Shown here one piece after another: positions 18,202 to 25,766 of a stretch of 64,000 nucleotides of DNA (positions are counted from its first letter, which is position 1; every line of letters begins with the position of its first letter). The stretch comes from Gemmataceae bacterium (GTDB taxonomy: Bacteria; Planctomycetota; Planctomycetia; Gemmatales; Gemmataceae): assembly GCA_901538445.1 (NCBI GenBank), contig LR594584.1:4247006-4311005 (forward strand), read 5' to 3'. A program made the position numbers and the translations under genes. The notes under the pieces were generated by a model. It had not been told where the DNA came from. It saw nothing but the letters and a program-made list of their open reading frames with translations, and did not search any database.

Positions 18202-19655
18202 GTTTCGAGCAGAAGCCGTTCCTGATCCTGTTCGCGGTCGTGTTCGTCGCGTGGCTCGCCCTGCGCCGCCGCGAGCGCGCGTCGGTGGCCCTGCTGCTCG
18301 CCGCGAGCCTCGTGTTCTACGCCTTCAACCACTGGCTCCTGCTCCCGATTCTGCTCGCGTACTGCGTGGTGAACTGGGTCGTCGCGCTGCGCCTCGGAGC
18401 GAGCCCGCGGCCCCGCCTGTGGCTCGCCGCCGGCGTCGGGTTCAACGTCGTCGTGCTGTGCTACTACAAGTACACGCCGCTGCTGGTTCAGTCGCTCGCC
18501 GACGCACTGCCGGGGGCCGTTCCGACACTGCCGCCGGGCGCGCTGGAAACGTGGAGCATTCCCTACGGCATCTCCTTCTACGCGTTCACCGGCATCGCCT
18601 ACATGGTGGACGTCCACCGCAAGACCACGCCGGCCGAGCCGAGCTTCTGGCGGTACACCCTCTCGGCCGCGTTCTTCCCGCACCTCGTCGCCGGGCCGAT
18701 CCTGCGGCCGAATGAGTTCCTCGACAAGGTGCGGCCCGGCCAACTCCCGACGGAACCCGAAGCGCCGGGCGAGGCAGTGTGGCTGATCGCCCGCGGGTTC
18801 TTCAAGAAGCTCGTGGTCGCCGACCGCATCGGCCTCGCGATCGACCCGTTCTTCGCGCACGTCAGCGACCCGACGACGGCCGGCGTGTGGGCGCTGCCCT
18901 ACGTGTGGCTGTACGCGCTGCAGATTTACTTCGATTTCTCGGCGTACACCGACATGGCCCGCGGGTTCGGGCTGCTGTTCGGCTACCGGTGGCCGGAGAA
19001 CTTCAACGCCCCGTACCTCGCGACCTCGGTCACCGAGTTCTGGCGGCGGTGGCACATGACCCTGTCGCGGTTCCTGCGCGACTACGTGTACATCTCGCTC
19101 GGCGGGAACCGCAAGGGCCGGGTCCGCACGCACCTGAACCTGATGCTCACGATGCTCCTCGGCGGGCTGTGGCACGGGGCGAGCTGGTCGTTCCTCGTCT
19201 GGGGCGGGTTGCACGGGGCGTTCCTGATCCTGCACAAGTTGTGGAGCGGCACTCGGCTCGCGGCGTGGCTCGGCGAGCGCACCGGCGTCTCACGGCTCGT
19301 GTGGCACGCGGTCGCGCTGGCGGTCACGTTCCACTGCGTGTGCCTCGCGTGGTGCTTCTTCCGGCTCACGGCGTTCGCGGACAGCGTGGCGTGCGTGCGG
19401 AAGTGGGTCGAGTGCGACCCGGCGAAGATGTGGGGCGGCCCGTGGTGCGACCCGGCCGTGTGGCTCGCGCTGGGGCTGTACGTCGCGCTGATGAGCGCGG
19501 CCGAAGCGTGCGGGCGGCTCGCGACTCGCGCCGGGGACGCGCGCGGCGCGTTCGGGGCCGGTGCGGTGTGGGGCGTGCGGCTCGCGGCGCTGGCGCTCGC
19601 GGTACTCATCTCGCCAAGCGGCGCGAAGTCGCCGTTCATCTACTTCCAGTTCTAA
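18198..19655 (+). CDS. MBOAT-family O-acyltransferase (AlgI-like)
   Basis: 485 residues from the GTG overlapping the preceding stop. About 11 membrane helices. MBOAT landmarks: PYGISFYAFTGIAYMVDV, YFDFSAYTDMARG, FWRRWHMTLSRFLRDYVY and the GGLWHGASW segment with the catalytic His326. It is a typical AlgI/PatA-like enzyme that passes acetyl groups across the inner membrane to a periplasmic partner for O-acetylation of an exopolysaccharide or cell-wall polymer. The partner is the SGNH gene just upstream. No polysaccharide polymerase genes lie nearby, so the acceptor is unknown. A hairpin follows the stop. Confidence 0.92.
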   Translation: MSFEQKPFLILFAVVFVAWLALRRRERASVALLLAASLVFYAFNHWLLLPILLAYCVVNWVVALRLGASPRPRLWLAAGVGFNVVVLCYYKYTPLLVQSLADALPGAVPTLPPGALETWSIPYGISFYAFTGIAYMVDVHRKTTPAEPSFWRYTLSAAFFPHLVAGPILRPNEFLDKVRPGQLPTEPEAPGEAVWLIARGFFKKLVVADRIGLAIDPFFAHVSDPTTAGVWALPYVWLYALQIYFDFSAYTDMARGFGLLFGYRWPENFNAPYLATSVTEFWRRWHMTLSRFLRDYVYISLGGNRKGRVRTHLNLMLTMLLGGLWHGASWSFLVWGGLHGAFLILHKLWSGTRLAAWLGERTGVSRLVWHAVALAVTFHCVCLAWCFFRLTAFADSVACVRKWVECDPAKMWGGPWCDPAVWLALGLYVALMSAAEACGRLATRAGDARGAFGAGAVWGVRLAALALAVLISPSGAKSPFIYFQF

Positions 19656-19676
19656 AACCGAATGTACTGGATCCGT

Positions 19677-19699
19677 GAGCGAGGGGTGAAACCTCGCTC
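19677..19699 (+). terminator. Hairpin after the MBOAT gene
   Basis: GAGCGAGG (19677-19684) pairs with CCTCGCTC (19692-19699) around a 7-base loop, 20 bases after the stop. There is no T-run, so it may end transcription weakly or only stabilise the mRNA 3' end. Confidence 0.5.
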
Positions 19700-19764
19700 G
19701 GCACTCGGGCTCAACATTTCCGTACGCTGTGTGAATCCCGGTTCCCCGAGCCACGGTGAGGGCG

Positions 19765-20112
19765 ATGAGCGACATCGAACTTGCGGTGACGCGCACGAAG
19801 GCTCTGGAGTCGCTCCTCGAACAGGCGCTCGGCGCGACCGGCAAGGGGTTGCACGAGAAGGTGTCGAGCGTGCAGGACCGCCTCGCGCCGGCGCTGGTGA
19901 AGCGGATGCGGTTCGTCGCGACCGTGCGCAACAAGATCGTCCACGAATCGAACTACCAACAGATCGACGACCGCACCGGATTTATTCGCGCGTGCGATGA
20001 AGCCGAGGCCGAGTTGAGGTCTCTCCTCACTCCGGTCGGCCAACCCGGGTGCTTCCGGTTCTTCATACTCGTCCTTGGCACCGCGATCGTGGTCGCGCGG
20101 GCCGCGCTGTGA
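19765..20112 (+). CDS. HEPN-like protein with C-terminal membrane anchor
   Basis: 115 residues from ATG 19765; a GTG at 19756 is possible. A short helical domain holds FVATVRNKIVHESNY, whose R-NKIV-H spacing (Arg, four residues, His) matches the RNase motif of HEPN domains; the surrounding pattern (GKGLHEKVSSV, then IRACDEAEAEL) resembles DUF4145-type HEPN proteins. The last 18 residues are hydrophobic (FFILVLGTAIVVARAAL), suggesting a tail anchor. HEPN proteins are often RNA-cutting toxins or parts of defence systems, but no partner antitoxin is adjacent and the motif is short, so this stays a suggestion. Confidence 0.6.
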   Translation: MSDIELAVTRTKALESLLEQALGATGKGLHEKVSSVQDRLAPALVKRMRFVATVRNKIVHESNYQQIDDRTGFIRACDEAEAELRSLLTPVGQPGCFRFFILVLGTAIVVARAAL

Positions 20113-20143
20113 CCCCCTCGTGACACGTTCCGGGAGTTGGATC

Positions 20144-21109
20144 GTGCTCCCATCCGTCCCGGCGGCGAAAATTTTTCTCGATTATCGGCTCGCGATAACG
20201 CGGCAAAATTGGACGCCCGTTTCGGGCGGTTTCAGCGGTGCCGAAGTGTGGCGCGGCGATGGTCCGTCGGGTCCGGAGCTGGCGCTCAAGGCGTGGCCCG
20301 AGGACGTCACCCCCGCACGACTCGCGACCGTACACGCACACATTGAGTTGGCCGCTCACCTCCCGTTCGTGCCCCGAGTGGTGCGAACGGCGACGGGGGC
20401 GTCGCTCGTGTGGGACGGCCGCCGGTGCTGGGACCTGACCCGCTGGGTGCCGGGCGCGGCGACCGACGCGCCGACCGTCGCGGAGGTGGGGGCCGCGGGC
20501 GCGGCGGTCGCGCGGCTCCACCGGGCGTGGCCCGTCGCGGGGTCCGGCCCGTGCCCCGGCGTCGCCAACCGGCTCCGCGCCCTGGCCGACTTCCGCGCGC
20601 GGTTGGGCACGCCCGTGCCGGCACGGCCGCCGGTTTCAGAGGGCCAAATTCCGCTTGTGCGTCGCGCGTGGGGCCTCGTCGCCGCCCGCGCCGACGGGTG
20701 CGAGCGGGCGCTGGCGGAGTGGGCCGCGGCGCGGGTCCGGCTGTCGCCGTGCGTCCGCGACCTCCGCTCCGAGCACGTGCTGTTCACCCGCGGGGGGGTG
20801 ACCGGCCTCATCGATTTCGGCGCACTGGCGGTCGATCACCCCGCGGTCGATCTGGCCCGCTACCTCGGCGACATCGCTGCCGACGGGGGCGACCGAGCGG
20901 GCGCGTTCCTCGCCGCGTACCGAGCCGAAGCGCCGCTCGACGTGCCGGACGAGTTCGTCGTTCGGCTGGCACGCACCGGTGCGGTGTGTTCGCTCGTGGG
21001 CTGGCTCGTCCGCCTCGTCGCGGAGCGCCGGACGTTCGCCGACGAGGCCGCGGTGACCCGCCGACTGTTGCGCCTGGTCGAGCACGTGGAGCGATTCGCG
21101 CCGGAGTAA
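20144..21109 (+). CDS. Phosphotransferase of the APH/choline kinase fold
   Basis: 321 residues from a GTG at 20144 with CGGGAG upstream. The layout is that of the aminoglycoside phosphotransferase superfamily: an N-terminal nucleotide lobe (GGFSGAEVWRG as P-loop, ELALKAW with the Lys), a hinge, and a catalytic loop CVRDLRSEHVLF in place of the usual HGDLHPGNVL, then LIDFGAL with the metal-binding Asp. The Asp of the catalytic loop is kept (RD); His and Asn positions have changed (E, H). Substrate unknown; the family phosphorylates small molecules and this need not be an antibiotic resistance gene. Cytoplasmic, monocistronic. Confidence 0.75.
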   Translation: MLPSVPAAKIFLDYRLAITRQNWTPVSGGFSGAEVWRGDGPSGPELALKAWPEDVTPARLATVHAHIELAAHLPFVPRVVRTATGASLVWDGRRCWDLTRWVPGAATDAPTVAEVGAAGAAVARLHRAWPVAGSGPCPGVANRLRALADFRARLGTPVPARPPVSEGQIPLVRRAWGLVAARADGCERALAEWAAARVRLSPCVRDLRSEHVLFTRGGVTGLIDFGALAVDHPAVDLARYLGDIAADGGDRAGAFLAAYRAEAPLDVPDEFVVRLARTGAVCSLVGWLVRLVAERRTFADEAAVTRRLLRLVEHVERFAPE

Positions 21110-21178
21110 GACTTGGGGAAAAGACAGCCGGTTGTCGGCATTCTCCGCACGCCCCGGTGATTTCACGCTCTCGGTGAT

Positions 21179-21206
21179 TTGACTCTCCGAATCGCGAAGC
21201 TACTGT
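21179..21206 (+). promoter_or_regulatory. Candidate promoter of the pilin genes
   Basis: TTGACT (21179-21184) and TACTGT (21201-21206) with a 16-base spacer, about 135 bases before the first pilin gene. By-eye match only. Confidence 0.35.
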
Positions 21207-21341
21207 TCGGGACATGAGCGGGTGCCGTACACGCTGCACAAGCGATTCAATCCGGAGTCCCCGCTGCTCAGGCGGCGTGCGGGACCGAGTCGGTGCCAGG
21301 AGTCGGGCGGCAGCATGGGGCGGGCACTGACGGAGGAACAC

Positions 21342-21491
21342 ATGCTCGGCCGGTTCGCACGGTCGGCTGCGACATTCCACGACCGGGACACCGGTCCCAC
21401 CGCGGTCGAATACACGGTGATGATCGCCATGATCCTGATGACCGTTCTCACCGCGATCTCGGCGATGGAGCAGACACTTGCGGGGTCATAA
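21342..21491 (+). CDS. Divergent Flp-type pilin (49 aa)
   Basis: 49 residues from ATG 21342, chosen because GGAGG lies 5 bases upstream; an ATG at 21315 would add 9 residues. The sequence DTGPTAVEYTVMIAMIL holds the Flp prepilin cleavage site: Gly, then mature PTAVEY with Glu at +5 and Tyr at +6, followed by a hydrophobic helix. It differs from the three downstream pilins in its leader and in a Met-rich helix (MIAMILMTVL), so it may be a minor pilin or a second pilus subunit. CpaA at 23038 would process it. Confidence 0.8.
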   Translation: MLGRFARSAATFHDRDTGPTAVEYTVMIAMILMTVLTAISAMEQTLAGS

Positions 21492-21637
21492 AGCTCCGCG
21501 GTCGCTACGGTATCGGTGAACCGACGGGCCGGGGTCGCGCCCCGAGCAGTCGGATCAAAATCGCGTGTCGGGGGCCGGAACCATCGACACCACAACAGCG
21601 TTCGAATAGGTTTACACTCAACAAACGGGAGACAGAC

Positions 21638-21814
21638 ATGCGCAGCCTGACGAAGAAGCTGGTGTCGTTCGTGAAGAAGGAAGACGGCCCGACCGCGGTC
21701 GAGTACGCCGTGATGCTGGCCCTCATCGTGGTCGTGTGCATCGCCGCCATCTCCGCCCTCGGCAAGAACGCCAACAACACGTTCTCCAAGGTCGGCTCCG
21801 CCGTCAATCAGTAA
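21638..21814 (+). CDS. flp: Flp pilin, copy 1
   Basis: 58 residues. The leader MRSLTKKLVSFVKKEDG is positively charged and ends at the Gly cleavage site; the mature pilin starts PTAVEYAVMLALI, with the conserved Glu-Tyr pair, then one hydrophobic helix and a short polar tail ending SKVGSAVNQ. It is the major subunit of type IVb Flp pili used for tight adherence. ATG 21638 has CGGGAGA upstream, the best ribosome site of the three copies. A strong terminator hairpin (21887-21915) follows. Confidence 0.93.
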   Translation: MRSLTKKLVSFVKKEDGPTAVEYAVMLALIVVVCIAAISALGKNANNTFSKVGSAVNQ

Positions 21815-21886
21815 GGCACCTCGGTCGCATGCCCTCGCGAATCTCTTCGAGGGGAGCGACACATTTGGACCAGGTTGTTCCCGCCA

Positions 21887-21915
21887 ACACCCACCCGAAA
21901 TCGGGTGGGTGTTTC
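21887..21915 (+). terminator. Terminator after flp copy 1
   Basis: A 12-bp stem (ACACCCACCCGA with its complement, 21887-21898 and 21901-21912) with a tiny AA loop and GTTTCT tail. It would separate the copies transcriptionally or act as an attenuator within a shared transcript. Confidence 0.75.
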
Positions 21916-22121
21916 TACAAGTGGCCCTTGCTGTACAGATTCCGAACTTGAGAGCAAAGTTGAGGTTCGGTCATAGTTCAAGACAGCCTCCCCCGTTCTT
22001 GTTCATGACGCTCGGTTGTTCTCGCCGAGGCGACTCGCTCGAATTCCGATTCGATCGCAGTGAGGTCGTCCCGTTGGTCGCCCGCGTCTCGTACCTGAAA
22101 ACTCCAACCCTGGATGTCCCC

Positions 22122-22298
22122 ATGCGCAGCCTGACGAAGAAGCTGGTGTCGTTCGTGAAGAAGGAAGACGGCCCGACCGCGGTCGAGTACGCCGTGATGC
22201 TGGCCCTCATCGTGGTCGTGTGCATCGCCGCCATCTCCGCCCTCGGCAAGAACGCCAACAACACGTTCTCCAAGGTCGGCTCCGCCGTCAATCAGTAA
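22122..22298 (+). CDS. flp: Flp pilin, copy 2
   Basis: 58 residues, identical to copy 1 at protein and DNA level. Its upstream sequence differs from that of copy 1: the ATG at 22122 follows CTGGATGTCCCC, with no good Shine-Dalgarno, so it may be translated less well. The 5' region of the unit (22299 back to 21815) includes the terminator of copy 1 and about 200 bases in which its own promoter would have to lie. Confidence 0.92.
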   Translation: MRSLTKKLVSFVKKEDGPTAVEYAVMLALIVVVCIAAISALGKNANNTFSKVGSAVNQ

Positions 22299-22370
22299 GG
22301 CACCTCGGTCGCATGCCCTCGCGAATCTCTTCGAGGGGAGCGACACATTTGGACCAGGTTGTTCCCGCCA

Positions 22371-22399
22371 ACACCCACCCGAAATCGGGTGGGTGTTTC
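22371..22399 (+). terminator. Terminator after flp copy 2
   Basis: Exact repeat, 484 bases on, of the 12-bp hairpin after copy 1. Confidence 0.75.
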
Positions 22400-22605
22400 T
22401 ACAAGTGGCCCTTGCTGTACAGATTCCGAACTTGAGAGCAAAGTTGAGGTTCGGTCATAGTTCAAGACAGCCTCCCCCGTTCTTGTTCATGACGCTCGGT
22501 TGTTCTCGCCGAGGCGACTCGCTCGAATTCCGATTCGATCGCAGTGAGGTCGTCCCGTTGGTCGCCCGCGTCTCGTACCTGAAAACTCCAACCCTGGATG
22601 TCCCC

Positions 22606-22782
22606 ATGCGCAGCCTGACGAAGAAGCTGGTGTCGTTCGTGAAGAAGGAAGACGGCCCGACCGCGGTCGAGTACGCCGTGATGCTGGCCCTCATCGTGGT
22701 CGTGTGCATCGCCGCCATCTCCGCCCTCGGCAAGAACGCCAACAACACGTTCTCCAAGGTCGGCTCCGCCGTCAAGCAGTAA
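22606..22782 (+). CDS. flp: Flp pilin, copy 3 (C-terminal variant)
   Basis: 58 residues, the same as copies 1 and 2 except that the penultimate Asn is Lys (SAVKQ). The DNA 3' to the gene is unrelated to that of the other copies and carries a different terminator, so this copy marks the old right-hand end of the pilin cluster. Same weak ribosome site as copy 2. Confidence 0.92.
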   Translation: MRSLTKKLVSFVKKEDGPTAVEYAVMLALIVVVCIAAISALGKNANNTFSKVGSAVKQ

Positions 22783-22828
22783 CGAACTGGCCCAGCGGGG
22801 TCCGCGCCCCGCGGATCACCGAGTGACG

Positions 22829-22864
22829 GGAGCCGGGCCAATCGCGGCCCGGCTCCTTGCTTTT
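22829..22864 (+). terminator. Rho-independent terminator of the pilin cluster
   Basis: An 11-bp stem GGAGCCGGGCC (22829-22839) pairs with GGCCCGGCTCC (22846-22856) and is followed by TTGCTTTT. Confidence 0.85.
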
Positions 22865-23037
22865 CAATGGTTCGTCTCGCAAACTCCCCTCGGGCCGGCC
22901 CGGACGGCCCGCGCCCAACTTCACGTCGCCCGCTATCCGTCGCCCGACGCCGTCCGGGTCAAAATGTTCGCGGGTCCGGCCGCGGAATACGCTACCATTT
23001 CACCATTCCGATCCCCCACGACCCGGCACGACCACCA

Positions 23038-23841
23038 ATGGGTAACCCCGACTCCACGCCGCCCGCCCCGCCCGCGGACGCCCCGGTCCCCGAGACCGAC
23101 GACCTCGGTCTCGACCGCGAGTTCTTCCTCATCCTCGCACGGGCACCGCTACTGGGGCTGGTCTGGCTGGCGGCGGGTGCGGCGGCCCACCAAATCTGGG
23201 CTGCCTTCTCTCCCACGGGGCTCAACGCCGGTCCGCTCGTCGTCCTGTGCTTCGGGATGGTCCTCGCCGCGTTCATCGACGGGTGGGCGCTCAAGGTTCC
23301 GAACTGGGTGACGTTCCCCCTGATCCTCAGCGGGTGGATGCAGGGGGCGCTCCACGACTTCGGGGTGCCGATCGACGCCGGCACCGGCGGGTTCCTGATG
23401 TCGGTGGCCGGCACCGCGGTCGGGTTTCTGCTGCTGTTCCCGATGCTCGCGATCGGCGGCGTGGGCGTCGGCGACGTGAAGATGCAGATGGGGTTCGGCG
23501 CGTGGGTCGGGGCGTACTTCGGCTCGGGAGCCACGACCGCCGCCGTCGGCCTGGCCGACCTGCACGCCCTGATGGTGGTGTTCTGGGGCTTCGCCTACGG
23601 CGCGCTGGCCGGGGGCGCGTTCGGCCTCGTGATCATCTTCATCCGGCGGCAGTGGGGCGCGAACGCCCAGATGTACCGTGAAATTGGGGGCGACCTCGTA
23701 AGGTTCGCCTCCGGCAATGCGGCCGAGGCCTCGAAGCGGGCCGAGGAGCGTCGGAAAAAGTGGGTCAAGCTGCCGTACGGAATCCCCCTCTGTGTCGGAT
23801 TTCTCCTCTTTTTGGGGCAGAAACTGATCCTGGAGGGGTGA
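23038..23841 (+). CDS. cpaA: Prepilin peptidase CpaA/TadV (A24 family)
   Basis: 267 residues from ATG 23038; a longer open frame upstream is not coding-like. A Pro-rich cytoplasmic start leads to about six membrane helices. The two A24 catalytic aspartates are visible: Asp81 in FIDGWALKVPN and Asp146 in GVGVGDVKM (the GxGD motif). It cleaves the Flp prepilins after the leader Gly in the inner membrane. No N-methylation domain is present, as expected for the short CpaA/TadV type. A charged C-terminal extension (about residues 215-250, RAEERRKKW) precedes a last helix. Confidence 0.9.
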   Translation: MGNPDSTPPAPPADAPVPETDDLGLDREFFLILARAPLLGLVWLAAGAAAHQIWAAFSPTGLNAGPLVVLCFGMVLAAFIDGWALKVPNWVTFPLILSGWMQGALHDFGVPIDAGTGGFLMSVAGTAVGFLLLFPMLAIGGVGVGDVKMQMGFGAWVGAYFGSGATTAAVGLADLHALMVVFWGFAYGALAGGAFGLVIIFIRRQWGANAQMYREIGGDLVRFASGNAAEASKRAEERRKKWVKLPYGIPLCVGFLLFLGQKLILEG

Positions 23842-23929
23842 AAACTCGCGCTCGGGATCACAAATTCCGGCGATTCAGGCCGATTGTGAACCTGGGTGAG
23901 CTATAAGGATTGGTAAGCTGCGAATAGTT

Positions 23930-24011
23930 TGCGCGAACACGCCAGTCGGAAAGACTGAAGTAACCCGACCTCTCGGGTCGAATCTTTACACGGGTAAGCC
24001 GTGTTCGCGCA
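23930..24011 (+). ncRNA. Candidate structured RNA: 12-bp stem enclosing three hairpins
   Basis: The gene-free stretch 23842-24268 holds a compact fold. TGCGCGAACACG (23930-23941) pairs perfectly with 24000-24011. Inside are three hairpins: CAGTC-GGAAA-GACTG (23943-23957), ACCCGA-CCTC-TCGGGT (23963-23978) and a weaker TTAC-ACGG-GTAA (23986-23997). There is no T-run, so it is not a standard terminator. It sits 260 bases before cpaB and could be a cis-regulatory leader element or a small RNA; I do not recognise it as a known riboswitch. Confidence 0.5.
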
Positions 24012-24268
24012 CCGCACAAGCTGGGGGAATCCGCTAAAGTTGGGGGACTGTTCGTGACCCGCGGGTCGGGTAACGGGCGGTGACCAATCACGGGTTCAGC
24101 AGCGATTCGGGGCGTTGGATTCCGGGTCACCCATCGGTGGTCCGCCGGCGTGTGGCTCACGCGGGCGCGAGACCCCGATCACCACCCCTCACGAGAGGCG
24201 GAAGCCGTCGCAGCCTTGCCGTCGGACGCAGTCGGCATCAGAGGTCTTTTTCCCCGAGGGGCTACACC

Positions 24269-25564
24269 ATGAAGCAGAAGAATCTGGTCCTGATGGGCAT
24301 CGCGGTCGCGTGCGGCCTCGTCGCCGCGATCCTCACGGCAAACATGGGCGGGCCGCCGAAGGTCGAAACCATCGACCTCATCGTCGCCAAGAAGGACCTC
24401 ACGACCGGCACGGCCTTCACCAAGGAGAACATCGAAGACCTGACGATGGTCGCCCCGTACCCGAAGAACGCGATCCCGCCCGAGGCGCTGCCGAAGATCG
24501 TGACCGACAAGCAGTTGCTGATCGGCAAGCGGTTGTCGCGGGCCACGCACGCGAACGAGTACTTCAACGTGGCCGACGTCGGGAACAAGACCCAGATCCT
24601 GTTCGAGCCCGGCAAGGACATCATGTCCCTGCCGATGACGGCCGGGAAGGCCGCCGGCGGGTTCGTCGGGCCGGGGTCGCGGGTGGACATCGTCGCCAGC
24701 GTGATGGAGGGGACCAAGCGCGAGGTGCTCACGCTCCTCCCCGACATGCACGTGCTCGCCGTGGACGGCAAACAAGACCTGACCGAGCAGACGACGTTCC
24801 CGGAAATGCGGATGGTGTCGTTCGCCGTCGAGCAGAAGCAGGCCCTGCTGATCGCCCTCGCGAACCAGCGGAACGCCAACCTCGAACTGCTCCTGCGGCA
24901 CCCGGACGCCCCGAAGCGCGATTACAACTACGACAAGGTGCTGGCCACCCTGAAGAACCTCGGCGACAAGGACCCGGCCGGTGTCCTCATCACCGAGGAC
25001 AAGAAGGACCCGAAGACCGAGATCAAGATGGTCGACGTGTTCGTCGCGAAGGAAGACATCGCCCCGAACACCGAGATCGACGAGGAGCTGATCAAGAACA
25101 AGTTCGAGCAGGTGAAGAAGCCGGCCGAGTTCCACGCGGACGCGGTCAGCGACATGAAGCCGTACATCGGGGCGTTCAAGGCCTTCAAGACCGGCGTGGC
25201 CAAGAACGCCTACGTGATGAACTCGATGATCGGCGCCCAAGCGATCCGCGGCGGCGACAAGAACGTGCCCCCGCCGGACGTGACCATCGCGAAGCCGCCG
25301 ATGCCGGTCGGCCCAGTGGAGCCGGAAGTCGCCATCGAGGTCGCCCCGTGGCCGCACGCCTACGTGCCGCCGACGCCGCCGGAGCCGCGGATCCGGGACG
25401 TGGGCCACCACACGAACAAGGGCAGCATCGTGTACCGGTACCGCGAGACGGGCGTCGATACGAACGAGTGGAAGTTGATCGCGATCCTGACCTCGGAAGA
25501 GGCCTCGGCCTCGCCCGCGAAGAACAAGGACGCGAAGGACAAGGACGCGAAGACCAGTGACTGA
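24269..25564 (+). CDS. cpaB: Flp pilus assembly protein CpaB/RcpC
   Basis: 431 residues from ATG 24269 with GAGGGG upstream. One N-terminal membrane helix (LVLMGIAVACGLVAAILTA), then a SAF-type beta-clip domain (about 32-100: TIDLIVAKKDLTTGTAF, the usual repeat start of CpaB), the RcpC/CpaB core (VGPGSRVDIVASV, about 135-230) and a second SAF-like copy (VDVFVAKEDIAPNTEI, about 255). The C-terminus is Pro- and Lys-rich. It acts in the periplasm and helps the CpaC secretin assemble or gate. First gene of the main tad operon. Confidence 0.9.
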   Translation: MKQKNLVLMGIAVACGLVAAILTANMGGPPKVETIDLIVAKKDLTTGTAFTKENIEDLTMVAPYPKNAIPPEALPKIVTDKQLLIGKRLSRATHANEYFNVADVGNKTQILFEPGKDIMSLPMTAGKAAGGFVGPGSRVDIVASVMEGTKREVLTLLPDMHVLAVDGKQDLTEQTTFPEMRMVSFAVEQKQALLIALANQRNANLELLLRHPDAPKRDYNYDKVLATLKNLGDKDPAGVLITEDKKDPKTEIKMVDVFVAKEDIAPNTEIDEELIKNKFEQVKKPAEFHADAVSDMKPYIGAFKAFKTGVAKNAYVMNSMIGAQAIRGGDKNVPPPDVTIAKPPMPVGPVEPEVAIEVAPWPHAYVPPTPPEPRIRDVGHHTNKGSIVYRYRETGVDTNEWKLIAILTSEEASASPAKNKDAKDKDAKTSD

Positions 25565-25608
25565 GTTCGCCTGAGTGAGAGGACCGACGAACCGGTCCGA
25601 GAACCGTT

Positions 25609-25632
25609 CCCGCGGGTGGCGAGACCCGCGGG
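25609..25632 (+). other. Intercistronic hairpin between cpaB and cpaC
   Basis: CCCGCGGGT (25609-25617) pairs with ACCCGCGGG (25624-25632) around GGCGAG. A degenerate second copy of the same motif begins near 25681. Within a same-strand gene series this is more likely an mRNA stability or attenuation element than an end point. Confidence 0.5.
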
Positions 25633-25766
25633 ACGGAGTCAACCCCCGGTGCGGCAGGACGCCCTCCGGAACGGTTGCGGTGCCGCGGGTGGCGAGACCC
25701 CGGTCGCGACCGAAACGTGTGATGCCGGGCGGGCGACCGCCCTTCCAAGCGAGGAGAGGTGAACGG

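Larger units (their letters stand above)
21638..22782 (+). repeat. 484-bp tandem repeat carrying the flp genes
   Basis: Unit 1 (21638-22121) and unit 2 (22122-22605) read identically base for base; unit 3 (22606 to about 22775) covers only the pilin gene and diverges at the last codons (AAG-CAG instead of AAT-CAG). The sequence upstream of the first ATG is unlike that upstream of the second and third, so the repeat boundary lies at the start of the coding region. This looks like a recent unequal exchange between two older pilin genes. Confidence 0.92.

Noticed and set aside
20144-21109. Aminoglycoside resistance gene
   Set aside because: The APH fold is present, but the catalytic loop departs from resistance enzymes and nothing in the context suggests mobile resistance.
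21887-22399. CRISPR-like direct repeats in the pilin region
   Set aside because: The repeat unit is a 484-bp gene duplication, not short repeats with unique spacers; no cas genes are present.
23930-24011. tRNA or c-di-GMP riboswitch at the stem-and-three-hairpin element
   Set aside because: The closing stem is 12 bp rather than 7, there is no CCA end or anticodon arm of normal size, and the GEMM core bases are not visible.
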